Of a stretch of DNA of 64,000 bases, positions 11,758-22,574 are shown piece by piece. The notes below the pieces were generated by a model. The model was not told the origin of the DNA. It did not search any database and saw nothing but the letters and a program-made list of their open reading frames with translations. This DNA comes from Priapulus caudatus. Lineage: Eukaryota > Priapulida > Priapulimorpha > Priapulimorphida > Priapulidae. Both the position numbers and the translations under genes were made by a program. The stretch spans positions 105,913-169,912 of the forward strand of contig NW_014577296.1 in the NCBI RefSeq assembly GCF_000485595.1, read 5' to 3'. The first letter of the stretch is position 1, and each line of letters starts with the position of its first letter.

Positions 11758-13170
11758 TCAGTCTTCATCTGTATTTTCAACCACACTTATCTCCCGTTGA
11801 TTCTCACATTCTTCACCACAGGTACAAATGTCAATGCACTCAAGTCCAGCAATGACACACTGGCATTTCTGTCCACGACAATTTTTGTCTGTGCAGTATA
11901 AATGAGTTATGTCTCTAACCTCAGCTGGTGCCGATTCATTCTGGTACAATGTTGGCCAGATTTTACCTTTTGCAATTACATGCCAACCATGGCCAACTGG
12001 GTCCATGTTCACAGGTTTTGCAACGTGACTCTGACACCACACTGCAACTTGGTATTGGGCACGCAATACATGTTGTGCGAAGGCATCCTCTGTCGGCGGC
12101 AGTATTGATGCAGGCTTGTCAGTGGTTGTGGCGAGTACGAAACGAAGCTCATTGATTTTTGTTTTTTTACCATGCATGAGGAGAACAAATCGCCTTGCAG
12201 TATCTAAGAAAGTAGGGACATCCTGGAATGATACCAGACTCTGTAAGGCTTCTGCATTTTTTGTGAGAGCTGAATAAGCCGTTCGCTTTCCAAGTCTGTA
12301 TAGAGCACTTGTCGTGTCACATCCCGATAGAGCATGCGCAGCCGGTAAGGACGTGCATGCTGCTTTGCCAAGTTTGGTACTGATGTGGTGTACACATGCA
12401 GGTATGAATCGTTCCTTTGTGACAAACTTCCCTGAGTGTCCAGCATGCATATACACTTCATCGGCCAGCGCTCCCCTGCTCCAGTAATATATCAGCAACA
12501 CCAGAACATCTGTGTCGTCACAGCGAATGATAATCCGTGGATGGCCTCTCGACAACGTATAGCGTGTAATACCAGGCGAGTATCCGCTTCCTCTTGTGTG
12601 CTGTACAACCCTTCAAGACTGGACACACCCACTACATTCAGAGCTTTGACGACTTCTCCATCTTCAAATCCACCTGCCAGTACTACCGATTTTTCTGCAG
12701 GCAGGATATCTTGTCCATTGTCGCAGATATGCTGACAGATGAATGAAGCGAGACTAGCCCAGGTAATTCGGAACATCCCTGTTACCTTGGATCTGGTAGT
12801 TGAGTCCGGAATTCATCATTCCTCGCCTGTGTCGCTCAGTTGATTTTATTGAATGTTTCCTATCGTACCGGTCAAAGACCAATGTCACAACGTCAATGGA
12901 TGGATCCATGTCACTGTTCTTCAGAAGACGCACAGTTCGTTTCAGAACCACCTTTCCGAGTTCGTTGAACGTCTTGAAATAATTCTCATTTAGGGCCTGA
13001 CACATTGCCATGCCATCAATGAGGTATGCAGCAGACTGTGATGATGTCGTGGTATTCTGATGAGAAAGGACAAGAATTTCATCCGTGTTTGCTTTAAGCT
13101 TTTTGGCAAGATCTAATTTGTTGGTTTTCCTCATGGAACCATCGTCATTGAACATTGAAGGGGGAACAGC
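11758..13170 (-). pseudogene. FEN1/XPG (PIN-like) nuclease with Cys-rich tail, two frameshifts
   Basis: Three minus-strand frames read as one protein. The first (from about 13170) has AVPPSMFNDDGSMRKTNK, then AAYLIDGMAMCQAL and VVTLVFDRYDRKHSIK followed by ERHRRG. The second (about 12770-12560) has STQEEADTRLVLHAI. The third (about 12560-11758) has IIIRCDDTDVLVLL, AAHALSGCDTTSAL and LGKRTAYSAL, and ends in a CTDKNCRGQKCQC/CTCGEECEN Cys cluster. In order, these motifs align with the metal-binding carboxylates of FEN1-type nucleases: the N-terminal Asp, the FDG-like Asp, the paired acidic EAEA-like site, the DxD site, and the Asp before a helix-hairpin-helix-like GKR. Frames break near 12760 and 12560, so this copy is inactive unless the breaks are assembly errors. 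It fills the space between the two inverted arms. Confidence 0.8.
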
Positions 13171-13853
13171 CCCAGTTATTTGGAGCCAACTGAAGAGGGT
13201 TAATCCCTTATTAATGTGTCAGTGTCCTAGACAGGAGGCAAACAATGTGACATTACTTGTTTTCAACCTTGTAAGTGATAAAGTAACAACAAAATGAGAT
13301 ATCGGAAATTCCTAATTTTATGTTTTGTTTTGCAAATAGGGGGTTAATCAGCCATGTTAGCAATAAAATATGCAAATCAAACATCACTATTCATACAGCT
13401 GACATTATTAAGAATCAAATAAGACCAGATATGTTTTGTTATAATATGGGGGAGGGGTACTGCATCAAAACTTAAGATTGGAAAATGGCAAAAGGGGTAA
13501 AAACCCTCTTTTTGGGGTATTAAGGGGCCCAAAACCCCATTGAAGTGGGTTAAAACCCCAAATAATGTGAGAGTGTCCTTAGCAGAAAGGAATTAGTGTG
13601 ATATTAACATGTTTTCCGTCGTTTAAGGTGCCAAAATAACAATTATTCTGATATTACAAAATTCAAATTTTTTATGGGTTTTTGCAAAAAAGGGGTTAAT
13701 TGACCATGTTTTAATTAGAATCTGACTGTAAAACATTGTTTTTCATAAAGCAGATATCCTTACGAATCCAACGATACCTCACTTGCTTTGTTCTAAAGTG
13801 GGGAGGGGTAACTCCTTAAATAAGGCCCTTTTTGGGTCTCGGTCGCTCCACTA
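13165..13853. repeat. Right inverted arm
   Basis: Reverse complement of the outer and inner parts of the left arm without its internal duplication. It ends GTCGCTCCACTA at 13853, followed by TAA. Confidence 0.8.
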
Positions 13854-14644
13854 TAAGTGACGCATCACATAGTGCTGGGTGTATGGGGACCAGTCGAGAA
13901 CGCCACAAAAGGCCACCTCGGAAAGGTACTACCCCTCTACAAGAACCTTGACACCCTAGTAACATAACTGCTACCTTAGCCTACCTATATCAAATACTAT
14001 AGTTAGTGGACTAGTACAATGTCAAAGTCATGTGTAATTTTATCGACGGATCGAGTGATATGTTGGAGGGCCAGTTGTGTGTGCGACATGCAGTCATCGA
14101 GGTTATAGTCAGGTCATGTTTGTTGTCATTATATCAGCCCACATATACTGTGGGCTGATATAGTAACAAGATTATCTGTCACACAGAGGTTATCTGTCGA
14201 TAACGTGGATACATCCCTCTTGATTGTCAGCTAATATTATTCTGGCACTCGTGCGCGCGGTTGTCACCATTTGATATCTTTGAGAAGCGCCGCTTATCGT
14301 CAAAACTTCTCGAATAGAACGCATCATACGCCGCAGTACGGTGCAGTTATACTGTCGAACTAGGCTTCAGGTAATAGGCGTATAACGCGCGTGAACCAAG
14401 GACATGCGAATCGCAGATCTCTCGTGAGCCTGAAGGATCTTGTATGTACGATATCCAGGTGCGCCGCCGTCAGTCTTCGAAACTTCACTCCACCGGATGG
14501 CGTTCCCTCGCATGTTCGGTCTAGCTGCCCTGAATGTCACAACACGCTGCTGGTATTAATATATACTATATATAGTATATAGATATATATATATCGAAGT
14601 AATATCACACGAACACATATGCTGATAAAAATAAAAATATAAAA
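13854..14644. other. Non-coding stretch
   Basis: No gene supported. It contains one perfect short palindrome (14130-14162). Confidence 0.5.
14130..14162. repeat. Short perfect palindrome, TATCAG-ended
   Basis: TATATCAGCCCACA and TGTGGGCTGATATA, a 14-base perfect inverted pair around TATAC. The outer TATCAG/CTGATA recalls the other palindromes in the window; the inner sequence is different. Confidence 0.65.
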
Positions 14645-14818
14645 ATAGAATGAGACGTCAATTTTATATTATGAGAGCTTTCGAGAACATGTCTCTTCCT
14701 CAGGCTATACATTGTTTTTTCCCATCTTTTTCTGTTGTTGTTGTGAAGCCTGAGGAAAAGACGCGTGTTCTCGAAAGCTAGCAAAATAACAAAATAAAAG
14801 AATTGACACCTTATTCTA
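14645..14818. repeat. MITE-like inverted repeat
   Basis: The ends TAGAATGAGACGTCAATT and AATTGACACCTTATTCTA are inverted copies. Inside, AGCTTTCGAGAACATGTCTC pairs with its inverted form ending GTTCTCGAAAGCT, then CCTCAGGCT pairs with AGCCTGAGG. The element is about 174 bases, codes for nothing and can fold on itself over most of its length. Confidence 0.75.
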
Positions 14819-14999
14819 TGTCTGCGCGATCCACGTGCGAGTCTGCTCTGATGCTAATTAAAGCCGGCGGCGTGTCACACCGCCACACGCAGCGCTCGAT
14901 GTGTGCGGCTATAGCGCCACGCGTCTGTTGATGCACTATAATATAGAGACAGTATGGTTGACTATAGGAGCACCGTCACGTCGATTACCATGGCGTTAG

Positions 15000-15245
15000 A
15001 GTTAGTGTTCAGATTCCAATTAAGATTTTGGTTAGGATTAGGGTAGGGATTACAATGAGGGTTAGTGGTAGGTTTACGGTTGGGTTTATGGTTAGGATTT
15101 GGGTTATGAATAGGGTTATCGTTAGAGTTCGGTTTAGGATTAGGGTTATGATCAGGGGCTGGGGTTTGACTACAGTCAGGGTTGAGGTTACGGGCCCCTT
15201 ATCTTCATGGCTGGTTTAGTAAATAGGTATTCATGACCCTAACCC
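15000..15245. repeat. Degenerate telomere-like (TTAGGG) stretch
   Basis: Many imperfect units such as GTTAGGATTAGGG, GGTTTAGGATTAGGG and GGGTTATGAATAGGG, ending near the inverse ACCCTAACCC at 15236-15246. It is diverged, so old or derived from a mobile element that carries such arrays. Confidence 0.7.
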
Positions 15246-16552
15246 TATGCGAGTATATAATATTATTGTTATGTACAAATATGTTGGCCCTATACAAACG
15301 AGTGACTTCACGAACATACGCGCGCGTAAGCATGCACGCACGAACAAACGAATGGACGAGCATAATTATTATGTGCACGGTCGCACACACCCTACACACT
15401 CGAATTTTTAAATTTGATTGTCATTTTACTGTTATACTATTTTATAAATCATATAATTTACGATCTACATGGCTGCCAATTAATCACGATATCGAATCCG
15501 TTGTGTCAATAATCCCGGACAGTATTCGACAACAATTGAGAGGGAAGTAGTTTCAAATGCATGTTCATTGATCATGCCAATATAGATTTACATGGGGTTC
15601 ACAGAGCTAGTTAGAACGTTTACCAAGTTAATTGTTGCTATGAGAGTTGTCTTCCTACTAGCGTATTTTCGGCTCGCCCCAATTGACACAGTACCCCACC
15701 CCCAGTATAAAACCTGTCTAATTTAACACACTACAACTGTTAAAGCGAGTGAGAAACAGAAGAGTAACGTAAAAATCCTCAGATTGCAGGAAAATGGCTT
15801 AAATATTTCAAAATCTCCTGCGAGAGCATGCCCCCAGACCCCCTAGCGCTGGCATGTCCGCGGCACGCGGGTTGACTTCGGCAGCCCAGGTACATTTCGC
15901 CCCCTGTTTATCCATTTCTGGATACGCCACTGATTAGGGTGACATAAGCCATTTACATCTCTAATTACACATAATATTATGATCATATTGATGATGATCG
16001 GGTGACTATTGGAATTTGCGTTATAGAAACGCGTTATTATTGACTCGTTCGTTGTTTCGGGAAACAATTTCGCACGGACGGCAAAAATCAATGTTGGCCG
16101 TTACCGAAGCTCGAGAGTGAGCATTGATTTTCTCTGACTAGAAAACTCCTAGACTAAAAAACTTATATACCAAGTTGCGCCTGCGTGAATAATTTGATAC
16201 TATTCGAGATTTTTTTGTACTTTGATAATAATCATGCCGAACTTCATTTCAATAGTAAACAGGATGCGGGACAGTTCTTTCGTCTGTACTCGTTTGCGGT
16301 AGTCTTTCACTAGATGCTTTGTTCTATTGCAACAACTGCATGTTATCGTTTGAAAAGTCAAGACGCTACGAAAAACTCTGCCATCCATACGATCACTGTG
16401 CTAGTACTTGTGGCACCACCCAACGGAAATAATCAACGCTTAAAACCCCCTGTTTGATTAACCGATTGTACGTGCTGTTTTTTTATCGTGCGGCCCGAAG
16501 GTATGCTTATATTACCCTTTTTTTTTTAGCTCGGGCTAAGTGTTTTTCGACC
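15246..16552. other. Non-coding, repeat-like in part
   Basis: No gene supported. 15800-15935 (GCGAGAGCATGCCCCCAGAC and GGATACGCCACTG) resembles dispersed repeats common in invertebrate genomes; this is a pattern impression without a second copy here. Confidence 0.4.
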
Positions 16553-16616
16553 TTTTACACTGGGGTTTATCCCACTTCAGGTCCGGACCTGAAGCGGGAT
16601 AAACCCCAGTATAAAA
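16553..16616. repeat. Perfect 64-base palindrome
   Basis: Starts CTGGGGTTTATCCC and ends GGGATAAACCCCAG. The centre is CAGGTCCGGACCTG with no spacer, so the arms of about 32 bases are inverted with only two or three mismatches. Confidence 0.8.
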
Positions 16617-17261
16617 GCGGCATTAGATACACAGGCAAACGCTATACTTCGACTCACGTATAATGCCGAGTCGGCGTAATTCACTTCATTCTACGTTCGC
16701 GGCAGTACTCACGAACTCTAGACCGGGCAAAGGGTAGCCATGCAGACGTTTATATGCGATTGTCGACGTGCGTGTACTCTATACAGCTGTGTGTCCTTGC
16801 AGGTCGCCCCTTTGTACCGCAACGCATGTTAGCGTGGTTACCTATCATAGACGTTCGCTCGCTTTCCCCACGAGTTTCTCGCGCTCTATCTCGTCCACCC
16901 TCTCTAGATCTATCGGTGCACGCCTGCGTTTTTCCTCAATTGAATGCTATCGAGCTGTCTGCTCGCTTAGGGCGGAGTGAACATCGGCTCATGAAAATCG
17001 CTGCCTGCGACTTCGATGCAGTTCGTCTCTCGTCTGCAGTCTTTTTATATTCACGTAAGTTTTCGTTTTGCCTTCGGGTCACGATACGACTAAGCAAGTC
17101 CTATTGAAGCCCGGCGTATAGAGCTAGCAGCAACGAACGCGGGGCACTGCTATTTACGTAAATTAGTCGCTTTCACGCTTTTACCACGTTTGGTCAAAAA
17201 GCAGATTCGCCCTTTAGTACTGCGCAAAGGGACCGCCAGTTACACATATGTAAATCTGCGT
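16617..17261. other. Non-coding stretch
   Basis: No gene supported. The open frame at 16754-17107 has no recognisable motif and no convincing splice context. Confidence 0.45.
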
Positions 17262-17264
17262 GAG

Positions 17265-17314
<50 letters not shown>

Positions 17315-17545
17315 TGTGTGTGTGTGTGTTGTGCTTGCGTGCGTGCCGTGCCGTGCGTGCATGCGTGCGTGCGTTGCGCGCGCTGCGCGCGCGTGCTGCG
17401 TGTGTGTTGTGTGTGTGTGTGTGTGTGTACGTGTGTGCGTGCGTGCGTGTGCGTGCGTTGCGTGCGTGCGTGCGTGCGTTGCAGCTGCGTGTGTGTGTGT
17501 ACTGTGTGTGTGTGTACGTGTGTGTGTACGTGTGGGCGTGCGTGC
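17262..17545. repeat. (TG)n / (TGCG)n microsatellite
   Basis: TG runs at 17264-17330 and 17400-17430, with TGCG blocks between and after. Open frames made of Cys/Val or Thr/His are repeat artefacts. Confidence 0.95.
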
Positions 17546-18462
17546 ATGTGTGCGTGTGTATCCAGTTTCTGCTATCCTCACACGGATCGCTGAAGGCGCT
17601 GGCAATCGTATAGAATTTAGTGTGAAATCTGTTTTTCTGTGTGTATCTCTCTCTGCGTGCATCTGGAAGCACCCACCGCCACGACGCTGACTTGTTACGA
17701 GCGAAAATGCTGTAATGCAGTAATTGCGTTGCACTGGGATGTTAATTCCGCCATCCATCATATGCGGGCTGACACGAAGCCTGTATTCGCCCTCCATCTC
17801 TTCACCGTCCGTCTACCCGACCGTCACTCGAACATTGAACTTGGATCGTTGGGAAGGCACTCACCTCTCACCGCTATCAAATCGGGACAGGATATCAAAA
17901 CTATACGTTGACAGCTTTCCGTTCGTAATACCGAGAGGAGACATATTAGTAGACAAACAGTAGCAGCGTTCATTTCATAGCAGCGATATAGTATCTGAGC
18001 AAACATGGCCGATATGAGATGACGTTACCGCCATCGTGTTGATACTCTCGTTGTGCGCCTTCTAATCCGTTAAGGATCGATGGAAATGCGCACAGGTGTT
18101 TGTGAAGGGTGCGCCTTCCCTCGACATGAAGGCTCGATTCGTGCAGCTTCGTGCATAGGGAGTTAATGAGCAGGGCTTGCACGCACCGCGCGGTTACGGC
18201 ACGGATTGATTGCCACGCGTGGCTCTCACGCATACGTACTTCATGGTCATCGAGTGATTTCGAACGCGGACGCGAGCAACGCATGCAGCCACGTATCTGC
18301 GACAGGTCATGAATCTCTCGCTCATCGCGTGTCAGTGTGGCCGTGATCCTGACACTTTTGAGTTGTCATTGCGCAACCAGTACGTCGGTGAGCCGGCTTT
18401 AAGTCAATCACGTACAGCGGAGTGCACATACACACGTACACGAAACACGCGTGCGCGCACAC
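17546..18462. other. Non-coding stretch upstream of the sulfotransferase gene
   Basis: No coding exon recognised. An untranslated first exon of the sulfotransferase gene may lie here or further upstream, but I see no marker for it. Confidence 0.4.
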
Positions 18463-18522
18463 ACACACAGCACACACACACAAACACGACACACACACGC
18501 ACGCACGCGCGCGCACACACAT

Positions 18523-18599
<77 letters not shown>
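18463..18599. repeat. (CA)n microsatellite
   Basis: Interrupted CA repeat with CACG blocks, about 165 bases upstream of the sulfotransferase start codon. Confidence 0.95.
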
Positions 18600-18602
<3 letters not shown>

Positions 18603-18765
18603 ACCAGACACGCCGGCGAGTGTAAAACAATGCTTCGATCAGATAATTAGCGAGCGAACACGTTCGGATATCGTATGTGTGTGCGTTTCCCTCTCTACCC
18701 TCTAAATAACAGCCCGCGATCTCTCTTTTGTCGCCTTCCCTTTAGGGTAGTCACAAGCCCTCGAC

Positions 18766-21700
18766 ATGAGCACATTGTCCAGTTGGCTCTCGAAGGATCG
18801 CGAGACGGTGTTGTATGGGGCCGCCGGCGCCGTGGCGGTGCTGGGCGTGGGCGTCGGTCTGTGGAAGTTCGGCGTGCTGAGCTTTCTCTATGCCGTCTAC
18901 CGAGAGGAGCGAGACAAAGAGGAGGTGATCTACCTCGGAGACCTGCGTCTGTACAGGATGCCCAACAGCCGTGAGTATGCGTGAACATGCAGCATCGCTT
19001 TCTCCTCTGCCACCTTCTTTTGTCTGTCGGTATATGCTAGATTATATTACTTCACCCGCTGTGCTCACACCACTGTCTGCAAGTAATGCAAGTAAGTCCG
19101 AAATATACGATTGATTCGAATGCTCTACAGTTTGATATTGTGCGAATATACTAAGAATGTCTTGAAGCTACCTGAGTGGAATGAAGCTACCGGTATGCTT
19201 AGTATGCTGCCAGTGTAGCTGTCAGACTATATATTATGCGCGTATGTTCAAATGCGTGAGTTGCCTATAAGGGGTTTCGCCCATCGGGAAAGCTTATATT
19301 GCTATTCGGCATTATATCCGCAATCGGTTTACCGTTACAGTTCGTGCAGTGTCAAATTTAGCATGATTTCGGCTTAAAATGGTTAAGATCTAACAAGGGA
19401 TGGATACGGTGTATGTATCTTTATCAACTAGGTATTTGGGATGGTGGGTTTCCGTTGATTTTACTTTAGGGAATTTATAACAGGCATCAGGTTTAGTCCA
19501 GTTAGATAAATATATCAGAAATAATTCCAACGCAGATGCGTTTTACCATAAATAGCTCTAATCTCACATGCACGCACGCACAATTACATATTATGTAAAT
19601 ATATATATATATATCTAACTGATGTTGATTTAAGCATCTTGGATGACATAGAGGAAGATCCAATTATTACGTCCTTCGATGATCCAATCTCAGAAGAAGA
19701 GCTAGATAAATCTCTCAAGAACACCACATTAGGAAAAAGTCCGGGCCCTGATGGAATACTCCCTGAAGTTATTGTGCATGGCGGCGCTCGTTTGAAAGCT
19801 TTTCTACTTGTACTCTTTCACATCTTCTGGACAACCTGGTCGGAGATTCCCTCTGACTTGATTGATCTCTTCACCATCCTGTTCAAGAAAAGTGACAGAA
19901 GTCAGTGCGGCAATTATAGAGGTATATCACTTCTAAGCGTAGTTGGTAGAGTCCTAGCAGACGTCATCTTGCTAAGACTACATCACATTGCAAGGAAGAT
20001 ATACCCACAATCTCACTCAGGGTACCGCAGGGGCAGAAGTACTGTGGATGGAATCTTCACCCTTCGACAAGTAATAGAGAAAACAAGAGAACAGCGCAGA
20101 AGATTGTATATAGCTTTTGTGGACTTCACTAAAGCGTTTGACATCGTCAATCGTGAGCTACTCTTTATCATCCTGAGTAAGCTGGGCTGCCCTGCAATGT
20201 TCATAAGAATCATCAAGAAGCTATATACGAACGTGCATGCAAGATTCATTGTAGATGGTGAACTCACACAGGCCTTTGAGTACAACAGTGGTGGCAAGCA
20301 GGGTTGTAAGCTAGCGCCAACACTCTATGGCATCTATGCAGCTGTTTTACTGTGTCTTGCTTATAAGAACATCAAGCACACCTGCAGTGTAAAGGTCAGA
20401 TTTCGCTATGATGGATATTTTATCTTCGAAGACTGAAGTCAAAGACCAAAGTTCTTACCGAGTACATCAGGGAGGCTCAATATGCAGACGATACAGCCAT
20501 ATTCAGTGACACTTCAGCGGGACTACATTGTTACTCACAGCTTACAACGGCCTTGCTAAGAAGATGGGACTACGTATTAACACTGCAAAGACAGACACCA
20601 TGTGCATTGGTACTGAAGCTGAGTTCTTTATAGCTGACACCAAGTTGGCGAACGTCACTCGCTTCAAATACCTTGGCAGCTATGTAACAAATGACTGCTC
20701 TATGAAAGAGGAACTTGCAGCTTGTATCCAAGCAACATCATGTGCATTTAATCGACTACGTCAGAGTGTTCAACTCACGTGACCTTACAATAAAAACTAA
20801 AGTCAAAGTCTACAACCAGTGTCTCATGCCACTTCTGATGTACTGCATGAAACCTGGATTCTGTACCATCATCAAGTTCGACAACTGAGAACAATACAAT
20901 AACGTCACCTGCGCTTAATCATGCATATTAAATGGGATCAGTTAGAAGTCGTCTGTGTTGGTTTGGCCACATCTGTAGAATGGATAATGACAGACCAGCA
21001 AAGGCACTCCTGTACAGCGAGCTAGCAAATGGATCCCAATCTGTTGGTTGCCCTAAATTGAGATATAAGGATACCCGCAAAGGTGCTCTGAGGTGTGGTA
21101 ATGTTCTTGATAAGCGGAGGAATGTTGTAGACAACAGACAGGAGTGGAGATGTCTTGTGCATACAACTTGTGAATGCTTCAACATAAAGAGAATCAAACA
21201 GTATGAAAGAAAAAGTGAACGAAGACTAAAGAATTTGAACAAAAGATGATCTATGAACTTTATAGCGATAGATATTTGTACTACATTATTACCTCCGCCA
21301 GGGGCTTTGCGGAGGTTATGTTTTCACCGGCGTGTGTTTGAGTGTTGGTTTGTGGGTTTGTGTGTTTGTGTACGCTCACTGATTGGCTGATTAGCCCGCC
21401 ACCGCCGCCGCCGCCGCGCCGGAACCGCCTGTATCATACAGGTTAAGCCTAACTGAAAAAGTTATGGACGGATTGTCATGAAATTTTCAGGATACGTCAG
21501 AAATGGTGCTAACATAGCAAATTATGAGATTTTGACGTGGTGATCCGGATCACATAATTACATTAATTAATTAATTAATTAATTAAATTTCAGATAGGCA
21601 GAATAGTGGGTAACTTAGAATTGATTACATTTGGTGGTGATCCGGAATCAAATTAATTACATATTAACTATTACTTAATTAATTAAATAAATTTACGCAG

Positions 21701-22515
21701 GATTAGGTCGAGAATAAGTTGGAAATATAGTAACTATAGAATTTATTACGATTTTCTGGGTGTAGAACCGTTGATTCCGGATCCATATTAATCACTTTAA
21801 CTTAACTTAATTAATTAATTAATTACATACAAATTTTACATTGCAGAGATTTCAGCTGCCTTGGCCGGAGGTCTGTCTTTCGAGTGCTCTAGTTATCTCT
21901 GTGTATTGCCCGTTTCGGGCACTCCCTAGACGTCATATATACTGTATATATATATATAATATATATATGTATATAATCTATCTATATATATTTATTGTGT
22001 GTGTGCGCGTGCGTGCAGTGCGTGCGTGGTGTGCGTGCGTAGTGTGTGTGTGTGTGTGCGTGCGTCAGTGCGACAAACGTCGTCTGTGAACTGACACATT
22101 TATTTTACCTTATCTTCCAGGATCATTCTACTCGGCAGGCCTACAGTCTCATCTGTGTAGCAGTTCCTGAAGTTCGAGGCTAGACCTTGACGATGTAATG
22201 CGTCATCACGTACCCCAAGGCAGGTCTGTACTGGTTATTCAGTCATTGTGCTTTTCTTCGCGCGAACTGATTTTAATTGCAGCACAAACCGGTGCCAGGT
22301 ATTATAACGTCTCAGCGGTTGGGACGCATGCTATTCAGCTTGCCTATTAAGTGTCAACCTCGCATGATGGTGCAAATGCAAGTGTCTGACAACCAACGGG
22401 GAAGACATTTGCGACAGTTTGCTTTTTTGTTGCAATTAATTATTCATATGTGAGCTCTGTATATACCATTGCAATTTTTGGTAAAAGTGGTAAAATCTCT
22501 CTGTCTCCCCCTCTG

Positions 22516-22574
<59 letters not shown>

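Larger units (their letters stand above)
10717..13853. mobile_element. TIR element coding for a FEN1/PIN-like nuclease
   Basis: The ends are inverted: TAGTGGAGCGAC at 10717 and GTCGCTCCACTA ending at 13853. Each is flanked by TAA, consistent with a 3-bp target duplication. The inverted arms are long and related over most of their length (left 10717-11700, right 13165-13853). They include blocks such as ACTCTTCAGTTGGCTCCAAA-like sequence at the inner ends and GGGGTTTTAACCCACTT. Between the arms is one minus-strand coding region (11758-13170) for a FEN1/XPG-type nuclease with a Cys-rich tail. No DDE transposase is visible. The architecture is that of a cut-and-paste DNA element. That the nuclease is the mobilising enzyme is inference. 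Confidence 0.8.

Noticed and set aside
17190-17797. Cys/Val and Thr/His-rich frames
   Set aside because: Products of (TG)n and TGCG repeats.
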